Shown in pieces: positions 54,901 through 62,622 of a stretch of 64,000 nucleotides of DNA. The notes beneath the pieces are model-generated. The model made no database searches. It worked only from the letters and a program-made list of their open reading frames with translations, and had not been told where the DNA came from. This stretch comes from JAZKHE01 sp040385525 (GTDB lineage Bacteria; Bacteroidota; Bacteroidia; UBA4408): assembly GCA_040385525.1 (NCBI GenBank), contig JAZKHE010000002.1, positions 620,001-684,000 on the forward strand. Reading direction: 5' to 3'. How positions within the stretch are numbered: position 1 is the first letter of the stretch; each line of letters begins with the position of its first letter. A program made the position numbers and the translations under genes.

Positions 54901-55868
54901 CTGCTTCTGTTGATAAAGATGGTAATGCAGAAAGTGGAAGTACAGGTATGGGCTGGTTCCCTGGGTATGCCATTAGCAAGTCAACTGGAGAACGATTAAA
55001 TATTGCTTTTGCTGAAAATTCAAGATTAAGAACAGATAATGGTTCTGATATGAAATGGAATCCATCATCAAGAGAAAATACGCCTGTATTTAGTCCTGTT
55101 TATGGTGGGTATCATATGATTTATGTGTTTGGTCATAATTCATCAGAAAGTGGAAGAATGCCTGCTTATGATGAAGGTGCATTTATTAAAGCGCGTTTAG
55201 ATCAATTTGAACAATTATGGTCAGAATCATTAACTGCAACAGGTACACAAAAAACAGATTTAGAAAACGCTGCTTACTTTAATAAACGTTTGGTTTATAG
55301 AGATGCAATGTGGGTAGTGTTCCCTATTCTTACACCAGGTGGAGAATTATTATCAACTGATGCAACTATTAATTTAAACGTAGCTCGTCCGTTCAGAAAA
55401 ATGTTAGCTACCGCTCCTTTTTCAAGCTTTACTACCACTTATCCTAATGCTCCATCTGCTACTAGCCCAATAAACAATAATTACCCAGTATTTACTTTTA
55501 GCACTAAAGATTTAAAACCGCTTTTAGATGATGAGCAATTAAAGAAAGATGCGTTAAATTTAATAAATGCAGTTCCTAATCCTTATTACGCATACTCTAG
55601 TTACGAAACAAGTGGAGTAGATAACAGAATGAGAATAACGAATCTGCCTATAAAATGTGATGTTACTATTTATAGTAATAATGGGACTATTGTGCGTAAG
55701 TTGGAAAAAGATAATCAATTGACTTATTTAGATTGGGATTTAAAAAATTCGGTTAATGTAAGTGTAGCAAGTGGTTTGTATTTGATACATATAAATGTTG
55801 ATGGAGTTGGAGAAAGAACTCTAAAATGGATGGGCGTAATGCGTCAATTAGACTTAGAGACATTCTAA
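51912..55868 (+). CDS. Very large secreted protein with C-terminal sorting-type domain
   Basis: 1318 residues with a signal peptide (MRIYIITLVACVFTFNAHA). Calcium-loop-like stretches appear near 195 (DADGDAKYNPNAGDYP) and 355 (DAGDGIDNDRDGVID). The C-terminal ~95 residues (AVPNPYYAYSSYE, VTIYSNNGTIVRKL, WDLKN, VASGLYLIHI) form a FlgD-like/T9SS type A-like beta-sandwich, though the last residues after LIHI are longer than the usual sorting signal. It is presumably exported by type IX secretion and shown on the surface, near the receptor encoded 23 bases upstream. No enzyme motif recognised. Repeated Trp/Gly/Asn content suggests a beta solenoid or propeller. Confidence 0.75.
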   Translation: MRIYIITLVACVFTFNAHARFVVGSGKSLKSVQSVSAGCSPSQTRNNLEVNNVRAAIFTASDMWWEGGDGNALYEIPKNSGKHSLFAASLWVAGVDAAGQLKVAAVRYRQGPNNNGGANDFWPGPLNTSTADIDAATCSEYDKFFRIKRTEVDDFVAYLSDRDAFPGYEIPNSIKNWKGNGDAAKGQTNYLAPFFDADGDAKYNPNAGDYPKYDLNPTASGGGCSEYLFGDETMWWVFNDKGNVHTESGAEAIGLEIHAQAFGFNTTDDINNMTFYSFKVFNRSSITLNDTYLGWFVDGDLGDATDDYVGCDVRRGFGYFYNGDGSDATGSGNSYGSKPPAVGIDFFQGPLADAGDGIDNDRDGVIDESNEQIIMSKFVYFTNGASNAYSDPSSANEYYLCLRGFWNNNVPLTYGGTGQSPPSGTKPVCNFAFPWDTDDSNGNVMWKEGDLPVGDRRFVQSCGKFTLKPGAVNNVTVGAVWAQSTSNNDNLGSRQLILDADDIAQGLFDDCFKPIDGPDAPDVAVRESDKKIHLFLSNKPTSNNYANSYDRWDRSISSYMNAKIVGNNRPILDSTFTFEGYEIYQVKTSSVSVTDLDNSNLARLIQVSDLNNGVTRIINYEIDPTLNAYVPKVKVVGTNSGLESSFEITTDAFNSFSPLVNYNTYYFIVVAYAHNSYTGYAQDVNYTNVFSPNNEGQKKPYLRGRRNIRLIKAIPSASGVANGNAARTAFGYLPQVTRVEGQGNGGNEVTLTKETVAEILQNGKAQNLVYEKGFAPIKVKVIDPLSIQEADFQFILLPLADDSLTLDTGKTKWSVTNLANGEVVASEGTILYQNEQIIEKWGISVSATQTAFPASSKAIAGGIISSELDFTNRDNPWLSLISDNAINWIMSDVTNTNYSSLDPSLNYQSIVSGGAAPYRMCSTGRLDQGFPGFAWKDSLKVTNRDSLYRMNSLQNIDDVQIVFTSDKTKWTRSAVLEMSDDTITATNNAKKFSLRKSASVDKDGNAESGSTGMGWFPGYAISKSTGERLNIAFAENSRLRTDNGSDMKWNPSSRENTPVFSPVYGGYHMIYVFGHNSSESGRMPAYDEGAFIKARLDQFEQLWSESLTATGTQKTDLENAAYFNKRLVYRDAMWVVFPILTPGGELLSTDATINLNVARPFRKMLATAPFSSFTTTYPNAPSATSPINNNYPVFTFSTKDLKPLLDDEQLKKDALNLINAVPNPYYAYSSYETSGVDNRMRITNLPIKCDVTIYSNNGTIVRKLEKDNQLTYLDWDLKNSVNVSVASGLYLIHINVDGVGERTLKWMGVMRQLDLETF

Positions 55869-55895
55869 TAGTTAAAAATCTGCCAAAAAAAAGAT

Positions 55896-56981
55896 ATGAA
55901 AAAAGAATTTAAAGTAATTATAGCTTGTTTGTTTGTTGCAAACCTTTCGGTTACGGCTGGTAATAAAGATAGACAAGGACAAGCTGGCGCAGGAGACTTA
56001 TTAATAAATCCTTACGCACGTACCTCTGGTATGGCTGGAGCTAATGTTGCATCTGTATATGGAATTGAAGCGCAGTATTTAAATGTAGCTGGAATTGCTC
56101 AAACTAGAAAAACGGAAGTGCTATTTACAAGAACAGCATGGCTTAGAGGAACAGATATTAATATAAATGCTTTCGGTTTAACGCAACGAGTTGGCGAATC
56201 TGGGGTAATGGGTGTGGGCTTTAACTCAATGAGTTTTGGAGAAATCCCTATTACGACAACGCAAAATCCCGATGGAGGTATTGGTACTTTTAATCCAACT
56301 TTTACAAATATAAATTTATCGTATGCTAAAGAGTTTTCTAATAGTATTTATGGTGGAGTAAACCTAAAAGCTATTTCACATCGTGGTGCTGCCGATATTA
56401 GAGCTAGCGGTGTTGCTATAGATGCAGGAATTCAATACGTTACTACATTAGGTAAAAAGAATGTAGAGAACAAAGAAATGTTCGGAAATAACGTGCATTT
56501 TGGTATAGCAATAAAAAACGTTGGAGCACCACTTCAATACAAAGGCGATGGTTTAAATACAAAAGGTACTCTTTTTGAAACAGAAAGAACTTTAACTTTA
56601 GTACAAAGAGCAAATGCATTTGAAATGCCTACTTTATTAAATATTGCAGGCGCATACGATTTATATTTGTTAAAAGATAAAGCCGACCATAAAATAGCTT
56701 TTGCTTTCAATTTTCAAGCAAATTCATTTTCTCAAAATCAGTTACAAGGTGGTTTAGAGTATGGTTTTAGAAAAATGTTTATGATTCGAGGTGGTTTAAA
56801 TTACGAAAAAAATATTTTTAACGAAACGTTATCAACTAGCGTTTTAGCTGGACCAACCGCAGGTTTTACAGTTGAATTACCAATTAGCAAAAGTGGTTCT
56901 ACTTTTGGTTTAGATTATGGTTTTAGAGCTACAAATCGTTTTGGTGGTTGCCACAGCATAGGAGCAAGAATTAACTTATAA
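55896..56981 (+). CDS. PorV/PorQ-family outer-membrane protein
   Basis: 361 residues with a signal peptide (about 1-21). The mature protein starts with the family signature (GAGDLLINPYARTSGMAGANVASVYGIEAQYLNVAGIA) and continues as an FadL-like barrel with amphipathic strands, ending RFGGCHSIGARINL. PorV-type proteins shuttle type IX cargo from the translocon to the attachment complex. Its place 27 bases after the secreted protein suggests it is a dedicated partner. It may not be the housekeeping PorV, which usually sits with porU. Confidence 0.85.
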   Translation: MKKEFKVIIACLFVANLSVTAGNKDRQGQAGAGDLLINPYARTSGMAGANVASVYGIEAQYLNVAGIAQTRKTEVLFTRTAWLRGTDININAFGLTQRVGESGVMGVGFNSMSFGEIPITTTQNPDGGIGTFNPTFTNINLSYAKEFSNSIYGGVNLKAISHRGAADIRASGVAIDAGIQYVTTLGKKNVENKEMFGNNVHFGIAIKNVGAPLQYKGDGLNTKGTLFETERTLTLVQRANAFEMPTLLNIAGAYDLYLLKDKADHKIAFAFNFQANSFSQNQLQGGLEYGFRKMFMIRGGLNYEKNIFNETLSTSVLAGPTAGFTVELPISKSGSTFGLDYGFRATNRFGGCHSIGARINL

Positions 56982-56991
56982 AAATATTTAT

Positions 56992-56999
56992 TATATTTG
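56992..56999 (+). promoter_or_regulatory. -7 element upstream of the greA hairpin
   Basis: TATATTTG matches TAnnTTTG and lies 9 bases before the terminator hairpin. If used, the transcript would begin with that hairpin. No -33 TTG is seen at the usual distance, so it is uncertain. Confidence 0.35.
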
Positions 57000-57007
57000 T
57001 TTTAAAG

Positions 57008-57038
57008 AGTCCCGATTACTCGGGATTCTTTTTTTTTA
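57008..57038 (+). terminator. Terminator or attenuator before greA
   Basis: AGTCCCGA (57008-57015) pairs with TCGGGATT (57020-57027, one G-T pair) around TTAC, followed by C and nine T. It may end the PorV operon, attenuate greA, or both. Confidence 0.8.
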
Positions 57039-57057
57039 ACATAGTCATTAATTAAAT

Positions 57058-57063
57058 AGGAGG
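57058..57063 (+). promoter_or_regulatory. Strong Shine-Dalgarno of greA
   Basis: AGGAGG eight bases before the ATG, in AAATAGGAGGAAA, the same 13 bases as before hsp20. I noticed no such site before other genes of the window. Confidence 0.85.
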
Positions 57064-57071
57064 AAAAAGAT

Positions 57072-57548
57072 ATGTCACAAGTTACTTATCTTACAGAAGA
57101 AGGTTTAAAGAAACTGAAAGATGAATTGCATCAGTTAAAAACAGTTGAAAGACCAAGTATTTCGCAACAAATTGCTGAGGCTAGAGATAAAGGTGATTTA
57201 TCTGAAAACGCTGAATACGATGCAGCCAAAGAAGCGCAAGGTTTGTTAGAACTTAAAATTTCTAAAATGGAAACTATTTTAGCTTCAGCAAAATTAATTG
57301 ACGAATCTAAAATGGACATAACAAAGGTTTTATTGTTGAGTAAAGTTAAAATCAAAAATGAGGCTAATAATGCGGTAATGACATACACTATTGTTCCAGA
57401 AACGGAAGCAGATTTAAAAACAGGAAGAATATCTGTAGATTCTCCTATTGCGAAAGGTTTGTTGGGTAAACTAGTAGGTGAGCATGCTGAGATTAAAGTT
57501 CCTTCTGGAGCTATTATGAAATTCGAAATTATTGAAATTTCAAGATAA
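57072..57548 (+). CDS. greA: Transcription elongation factor GreA
   Basis: 158 residues, full length. An N-terminal coiled coil (about 1-75) has the acidic tip DKGDLSENAEYDAAKEAQ, whose Asp and Glu activate transcript cleavage in backtracked RNA polymerase. The C-terminal FKBP-like domain (about 80-158) includes ISVDSPIAKGLLGK. It lies after a hairpin and a strong ribosome site and is followed by a HIT protein gene 6 bases on. Confidence 0.97.
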   Translation: MSQVTYLTEEGLKKLKDELHQLKTVERPSISQQIAEARDKGDLSENAEYDAAKEAQGLLELKISKMETILASAKLIDESKMDITKVLLLSKVKIKNEANNAVMTYTIVPETEADLKTGRISVDSPIAKGLLGKLVGEHAEIKVPSGAIMKFEIIEISR

Positions 57549-57554
57549 TGAAAC

Positions 57555-57947
57555 ATGTCTAGTATTTTTACAAAAATTGTAAAAGGAGAAATTCCTTGTT
57601 ATAAAATAGCCGAAACAGAAAATTGTTTGGCATTTTTAGATGTTATGCCCTTGGTAGAAGGACATGTTTTAGTAATTCCAAAACAAGAAATAGATTATAT
57701 TTTCGATTTAGATGATGCTTTGTTATCTGAACTTACTTTGTTTGCAAAAAAAGTGAGTAAAGCAGTGAAAAAATCGATTGATTGTAGACGTATTGGAGTT
57801 GCTGTTATTGGTTTGGAAGTTCCTCATGCGCATATTCATTTGGTACCAATGCAATCAGTTGGTGATATTAATTTTTCTAAATCTAAACTAACAATTAGTA
57901 AAGAAAAATTAGAAGAAATTGCACAAAAAATACGTGCAAATATTTAA
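57555..57947 (+). CDS. HIT-family (HinT-like) hydrolase
   Basis: 130 residues. The catalytic histidine triad reads VPHAHIHLVPM, close to the C-terminus, with the N-terminal IFTKIVKGEIPCYKIAE. HinT-like enzymes cleave adenosine phosphoramidates and acyl-AMP. It is in an operon with greA. A full active site and normal length support a working enzyme. Confidence 0.93.
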   Translation: MSSIFTKIVKGEIPCYKIAETENCLAFLDVMPLVEGHVLVIPKQEIDYIFDLDDALLSELTLFAKKVSKAVKKSIDCRRIGVAVIGLEVPHAHIHLVPMQSVGDINFSKSKLTISKEKLEEIAQKIRANI

Positions 57948-57950
57948 TCA

Positions 57951-58520
57951 CTATTTTATTTTACCAGGGTTTTGTTTTGCAAAAGCAGCCCAACCCGAAT
58001 AACTTTTTTTATCAGAATTAGTTGAGTTGCCTTGAAAATGGTGACATACAGCCGCAGCCAAACCATCAGTAGAATCTAAATCTTTAGGTATTTCGCTAAT
58101 TAATTTTAAATTTTTTAGCATAGCTGCAACTTGCTCTTTCGATGCATTTCCGCTACCTGTAATTGATTGTTTTATTTTTTTTGGAGAGTACTCAAATATT
58201 GGTATATCGCGGTAAACAGCGGCAGCAATCGCAACACCTTGCGCTCTTCCTAATTTAAGCATCGATTGCACATTTTTACCAAAAAAAGGTGCTTCAATTG
58301 CTAACTCATCGGGTAAGTGCTTCTCAATAAGAGCAAGTGTTTTTTCGAAAATGTGTTTTAGTTTAATAGGATGATCTTCTAATTTACTTAAATCAATAAT
58401 ATCCGATTCAATTAAACTTATTGAGCTACCAATAACTTTAATAATTCCATAGCCCATAATGTTTGTGCCAGGGTCAATTCCTAAAATAATTTTCTCTCTT
58501 TTGCTATTAATGCTGTTCAT
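57951..58520 (-). CDS. ruvC: Holliday junction resolvase RuvC
   Basis: 189 residues from ATG 58520; a longer TTG start at 58529 is less likely. The RNase H-like core has the metal carboxylates in LGIDPGTNIMGYG (first Asp), LAIEAPFFGKNVQS (Glu) and DSTDGLAAAVCHH (Asp and His). It cuts four-way junctions with RuvAB in recombination. ruvA and ruvB are elsewhere. It converges with the HIT gene with a 3-base gap and diverges from the flippase-like gene over 32 bases. Confidence 0.95.
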   Translation of the reverse strand: MNSINSKREKIILGIDPGTNIMGYGIIKVIGSSISLIESDIIDLSKLEDHPIKLKHIFEKTLALIEKHLPDELAIEAPFFGKNVQSMLKLGRAQGVAIAAAVYRDIPIFEYSPKKIKQSITGSGNASKEQVAAMLKNLKLISEIPKDLDSTDGLAAAVCHHFQGNSTNSDKKSYSGWAAFAKQNPGKIK

Positions 58521-58552
58521 TCCACTCAAAATTACTATTATTGTTTAATAGT

Positions 58553-59524
58553 ATGACACTAAAAAAACGAAATAATATTATAACTCTTGTAAAGCTAGTT
58601 ATTGCTTTGTTCTCGTTTGGGTTTTTGTTTTATAAGCTAAAACAATCCAACGATTTTTCGTTTTTAAATGCCTTAAAGTTTGCAGTTTCAAATAATAACT
58701 TTATTTTTTTTCTTTTTGTCTCGCTCTTGCTCGTTGTTGTTAATTGGACTTTAGAAGCGGTTAAATGGAAATTTATTTTACTTAAAATTGAAAATCTTTC
58801 TATTTTTGAAGCACTTAAATCAACATTTTCTGGGGTCGCTATTGGCTTTGTAACGCCAAATCGTATTGGTGAATTTGCAGGTAAAATTTTGTTTTTAAAA
58901 GAAGAAAATAGAGTTAATGCAACCTATTTAAATTCTATTACAAGTGCTGCTCAGTTATTTATTACGCTGGTATTAGGTTTGGTTTCGTCTCTTTTTTTTA
59001 AGCAAGATTTGTTAAATTATTTTTCCGAAGCATTTGTAAACATTGTGCAACTATTGTCTTTACTTGGAGTTGTTTTGGTTATTTCTTTTTTGTTTTATAA
59101 CGAAGCTTTTTTTGAAAAACTGTCAAGTTTAAAAATCATACAGAGTTTAAATATAAATTATACTAAACACGAAATAATAACACATAAAGTTGTTTTGGTG
59201 ATTTTGTTGTATTCTTTGTTGCGATATTTAACTTTTGTAGTTCAATATTATTTATTGTTTTATGTTTTTAATTTAACTTGTGATTTCTCTTTATTTTCAA
59301 TACTTACAGCCTTTTATTTTTTATTGATAACAGCTATTCCAACTTTTTTTATCACTGAAGTTGGAGTAAGAGGTTCTGCCGCTTTGTTTGTTTATTCGTT
59401 TGTGTTTCCAAATGCAGAATTTGTATTGTCGGCAGCATTTAGTGTGTGGTTTTTGAATTTGGCAATACCAGCTGTGATAGGCGTTTTTTTTGTTTTAAAA
59501 AATAAAACGAACACCGATGATTAA
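58553..59524 (+). CDS. Flippase-like (lysylphosphatidylglycerol synthase TM/UPF0104) membrane protein
   Basis: About 323 residues from ATG 58553, preferred over a TTG at 58541. Eight or so membrane helices. VNWTLEAVKWKFIL and GVAIGFVTPNRIGEFAGKILFL are the typical core of this flippase-like domain, and TAIPTFFITEVGVRG is the second block. It lacks the catalytic domain of MprF. A lipid-flipping or sugar-lipid role is suggested by the glycosyltransferase that overlaps its end by eight bases. Confidence 0.82.
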   Translation: MTLKKRNNIITLVKLVIALFSFGFLFYKLKQSNDFSFLNALKFAVSNNNFIFFLFVSLLLVVVNWTLEAVKWKFILLKIENLSIFEALKSTFSGVAIGFVTPNRIGEFAGKILFLKEENRVNATYLNSITSAAQLFITLVLGLVSSLFFKQDLLNYFSEAFVNIVQLLSLLGVVLVISFLFYNEAFFEKLSSLKIIQSLNINYTKHEIITHKVVLVILLYSLLRYLTFVVQYYLLFYVFNLTCDFSLFSILTAFYFLLITAIPTFFITEVGVRGSAALFVYSFVFPNAEFVLSAAFSVWFLNLAIPAVIGVFFVLKNKTNTDD

Positions 59525-60656
59525 TTTATTTCTTATTGTTTCTCTTGTTATTGTTGCGCTGTATTGTGTTTTAATAATTGCTTTTTCTTTTTTGTTTGCA
59601 AATTATAAGATTAAAAAACACAATGATCTTTCAAATCTACCTATAGATTTTTCTATAATAATTGCCGCTCGTAACGAAGAAAAAAATATTGAAAATTGTT
59701 TAAACTCAATAAATAAAGCTCTTCTAAATTCTAATGGAAATCACGAGCTAATTGTCGTTGATGATAATTCAACCGATTCAACATTAGTAAAACTTAATCA
59801 GTTTAAAAATTCAAAGGCCAATGTTACTATTATAGAACTTGCAAAACTAAATCTCTCCACAAAAAAAGAAGCGTTAAAAGCTGCTGCAAAAATGGCTAAA
59901 AGCAAGTGGTTACTTTTTACTGATGGAGATTGTGTTGTAGATGCAGATTGGTTAGTTTCATTTCAAAATCAAATCGCAAATTCATCTGCAAAACTTGTTG
60001 CTGGGCCTGTTTCTATTTTAACAGAAAATAATTTTTTAAATGCTTTTCAGCAATTAGATATGTTTTCTATGACTGGCTCTGCTTGCGCATCTATAGCTAT
60101 GCAAAAGCCAATGCTTTGCAATGGCGCAAATTTAGCTGTAGAAAAGCAAGTGTTTGATAAAGCGACTGAAGATCCTACTTATTCTAAAAAAGCTTCTGGC
60201 GACGATGTTTTCTTGTTGTTTTATGTAGCTAAAAATTATGGAGCAGAATTCATAAGCTATTTAAAATTAAATGCAGCAAATGTTGAAACTGTAGCTCAGC
60301 AAAATTGGCGAGATTTATGGTTGCAGCGTAAACGGTGGGTGTCAAAATCTACAGCCTATTCAAGCCCTTTTATGGCTTTAATTTCTTTGTTAGTCTACTT
60401 TTCGAGTGTGGCATTATTGTTTTTGGCTTGTGTTTCGGTTGCATCTCCTGAAAAAAAAATCTACTTTTTTTTAGCTTTTATAGCAAAATCAGTAATCGAT
60501 TTTATATTTTTGTTTTTGGTAGCCGATTTTTTCAGAAAAGTAAACGCACTTATTTGGTTTATTCCTGTTCAAATTGTACACGTTTTATATATTTGTATTG
60601 TTCCTTTGCTTTCTATAAATAGCAAGTATGTTTGGAAAGGTAGGAAACTGAAATAA
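59517..60656 (+). CDS. Membrane-anchored family 2 glycosyltransferase
   Basis: 379 residues. One N-terminal helix (about 3-25) is followed by a GT-A domain with IIIAARNEEKNIENCL, VVDDNSTDST (nucleotide-Asp), TDGDCVVDADW (DxD-like metal site), GDDVFLLFYV (catalytic acid region) and QRKRWVSKS, the GT2 RW motif. About three C-terminal helices follow. Resembles processive or lipid-linked sugar transferases. It overlaps the flippase-like gene, so a joint glycolipid function is reasonable; donor and acceptor are unknown. Confidence 0.88.
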   Translation: MINLFLIVSLVIVALYCVLIIAFSFLFANYKIKKHNDLSNLPIDFSIIIAARNEEKNIENCLNSINKALLNSNGNHELIVVDDNSTDSTLVKLNQFKNSKANVTIIELAKLNLSTKKEALKAAAKMAKSKWLLFTDGDCVVDADWLVSFQNQIANSSAKLVAGPVSILTENNFLNAFQQLDMFSMTGSACASIAMQKPMLCNGANLAVEKQVFDKATEDPTYSKKASGDDVFLLFYVAKNYGAEFISYLKLNAANVETVAQQNWRDLWLQRKRWVSKSTAYSSPFMALISLLVYFSSVALLFLACVSVASPEKKIYFFLAFIAKSVIDFIFLFLVADFFRKVNALIWFIPVQIVHVLYICIVPLLSINSKYVWKGRKLK

Positions 60657-60658
60657 TT

Positions 60659-61897
60659 ATGTGGTTTAAAAAAAGTAACAGTAAAAAATATTCAACCTCA
60701 CTTTCAGAAATTGCTTGGAAGCGATTAAAAAAGAATAAACTAGCTATGCTGGGTTTAATCTTTATTATTATTGCTGTTTTTGTGGCTGTTAGCGGTGCGC
60801 TTATTCGCCCAGATTCTACTCCACTAGCCAACGAAATGATTTTGCAATTAGCTACAAAACCTCCTGGTTTTAAAGTAAAAATGTTGCAAATAAAAAAGAA
60901 TTCTCCTAAAGAAGATGTTAGCTTTTGGGATATGTTGTTTTTTGGTGGAAAAGAAAACGACTATCGCTCCATACCTATATCATCTTACATGTTTGATAAA
61001 GATGATATTGTAGTTCGCGAATATACTGAGGGCGACGCTTCAATTGGCGAAGAAACGCGATACAATATTGCGGATGTGGTTTATCCGTTATCGGTATCTA
61101 ACTCTCCTGAGCTTGATGGCAAAGGGAATTTAATTTTTGTTACTGTAGAAAACAAAAGAGAAGTAAAGTCTATAGCTGAAATTCAACAATTAATTATTGC
61201 AAAAAACATAGTCGACAAAAAGTTTTATTTAGGAACTGATCGTTTTGGTAGAGATATGCTAAGTCGTTTAATGTCGGGCACATTGGTATCGTTAGCTGTA
61301 GGTTTTATTTCTGTTTTTATCTCCATAATAATCGGAATTTTGTTTGGAGCATTGGCAGGTTATTTCCGCGGTTGGGTTGATGATATTATTATTTTATTTA
61401 TAAATGTGGTTTGGTCTATACCAACTTTGCTTTTGGTAATTGCGATAACTTTAGTTTTAGGTAAGGGTTTTTGGCAAATCTTTGTTGCGGTTGGTTTAAC
61501 CATGTGGGTAGAAGTTGCTCGTGTTGTGCGCGGACAATTCATCAGCTTACGCGAAAAAGAATTTGTAGAAGCTGGCAAAGCACTTGGTTTTAAAAACTTC
61601 AGAATTATTTTTAAACACGTTTTGCCTAACGTTATGGGACCAGTTATAGTTATTTCTGCATCCGATTTTGCAAACGCAATACTTATGGAAGCAGGCTTAA
61701 GCTTTTTGGGAATAGGAGCGCAACCGCCAATGTCGAGCTGGGGTTCTATGATAAAAGATCATTATGGTTATTTTATTACCGATAATGCTGCATTTTTAGC
61801 CATTTTGCCAGGTTTAGCAATCATGTTAATGGTTTTAGCCTTTACGTTATTGGGTAATGGCTTACGCGATGCACTAGATGCAAAAGCCTTGAAATAA
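60659..61897 (+). CDS. OppC/DppC-type ABC transporter permease with extended periplasmic insert
   Basis: 412 residues. The first helix (about 30-50) is followed by a soluble insert (about 52-175) and then the binding-protein-dependent permease core: FYLGTDRFGRDMLSRLMSGT, helices, the cytoplasmic EAA loop EAGKALGFKNFRIIFKHVLPNVMGP (about 303-327) and GLSFLGIGAQPPMSSWGSMI. Typical OppC is about 300 residues, so the insert explains the excess. No ATPase, partner permease or binding protein is in the window. It follows the glycosyltransferase gene by two bases. Confidence 0.88.
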   Translation: MWFKKSNSKKYSTSLSEIAWKRLKKNKLAMLGLIFIIIAVFVAVSGALIRPDSTPLANEMILQLATKPPGFKVKMLQIKKNSPKEDVSFWDMLFFGGKENDYRSIPISSYMFDKDDIVVREYTEGDASIGEETRYNIADVVYPLSVSNSPELDGKGNLIFVTVENKREVKSIAEIQQLIIAKNIVDKKFYLGTDRFGRDMLSRLMSGTLVSLAVGFISVFISIIIGILFGALAGYFRGWVDDIIILFINVVWSIPTLLLVIAITLVLGKGFWQIFVAVGLTMWVEVARVVRGQFISLREKEFVEAGKALGFKNFRIIFKHVLPNVMGPVIVISASDFANAILMEAGLSFLGIGAQPPMSSWGSMIKDHYGYFITDNAAFLAILPGLAIMLMVLAFTLLGNGLRDALDAKALK

Positions 61898-61932
61898 CTC
61901 TCGGTTATTAAGAATATTATCTTTAAATACTT

Positions 61933-61940
61933 TACTTTTG
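61933..61940 (+). promoter_or_regulatory. -7 element of the TPR membrane protein gene
   Basis: TACTTTTG followed by C matches TAnnTTTG, 22 bases before ATG 61963. Confidence 0.4.
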
Positions 61941-61962
61941 CATAAAATTTAATTTAGGAATT

Positions 61963-62622
61963 ATGGGCATGAAACTTCTTCGTTTTTACATTCTGTATCG
62001 TTTACCAATTATTGTATTAAGCGTTATACTTGGTGTGGTTTTGCATTTGTATGTAGATGCAATTACAGCTTGGTTGTTATATATTTTTGCAGCGGTTTCA
62101 TTAACCTTATATTTTATGATGGGAACCATGCGTTTGGTGCAAGAAGCTGTAACAAACGAAGATGTGGATATGGCAATGGTGTATTTAAATCAAATAAAAT
62201 TTCCACGCTTGTTGTTTAAGCCAATACGTTCTGCTTATTATATGTTGCAAAGTAATATGGCATTAGCAACTAACGATTTAGGTACTGCAGAAGCAAATAT
62301 TCGTAAAAGTTTAAATACAAAATCGAGTTTATTGGGTGATACTACAGGAACTAGCCTAATGCAGTTAGGTTTTATAGAGTTAAAAAAAGGAAATACTAAA
62401 GAAGCGCGCAAACATTTATTAGAAGCTGTAAAAGCAGGTATTCCTGATAAAGAAAGCATGGCGGCGGTTTATTTACAATTGTGTTCAATAGAAATTCAAC
62501 GCGGACAAAATCGTATTGGTAAAGAATATTTTAGAAAAGCCAAAGCTCAAAAACCTAAATCTGCCGAAATTGTAGATCAAATAAAAACAATGGAAAAACA
62601 AATTGCTCGTATTCCGGGTTGA
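61963..62622 (+). CDS. Membrane protein with TPR repeats
   Basis: 219 residues (or 217 from the second ATG). Two N-terminal membrane helices (about 8-30, 33-55) are followed by three to four TPR units (about 65-210: ALATNDLGTAEANIRKSL, LGFIELKKGNTKEARKHLLEA, QLCSIEIQRGQNRIGKEYF). TPRs bind partner proteins; which one is not clear. It ends at a repeat-filled convergent gap. Confidence 0.75.
   Translation: MGMKLLRFYILYRLPIIVLSVILGVVLHLYVDAITAWLLYIFAAVSLTLYFMMGTMRLVQEAVTNEDVDMAMVYLNQIKFPRLLFKPIRSAYYMLQSNMALATNDLGTAEANIRKSLNTKSSLLGDTTGTSLMQLGFIELKKGNTKEARKHLLEAVKAGIPDKESMAAVYLQLCSIEIQRGQNRIGKEYFRKAKAQKPKSAEIVDQIKTMEKQIARIPG

Noticed and set aside
48184..55868. Receptor and large protein as a SusC/SusD pair
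   Set aside because: The second protein is far larger than SusD, lacks a lipobox and has no TPR-rich SusD fold.
57131..57556. 141-codon frame antisense to greA
   Set aside because: It is wholly opposite greA, and the sense gene shows all GreA motifs. Long antisense frames are common opposite AT-rich coding sequence.
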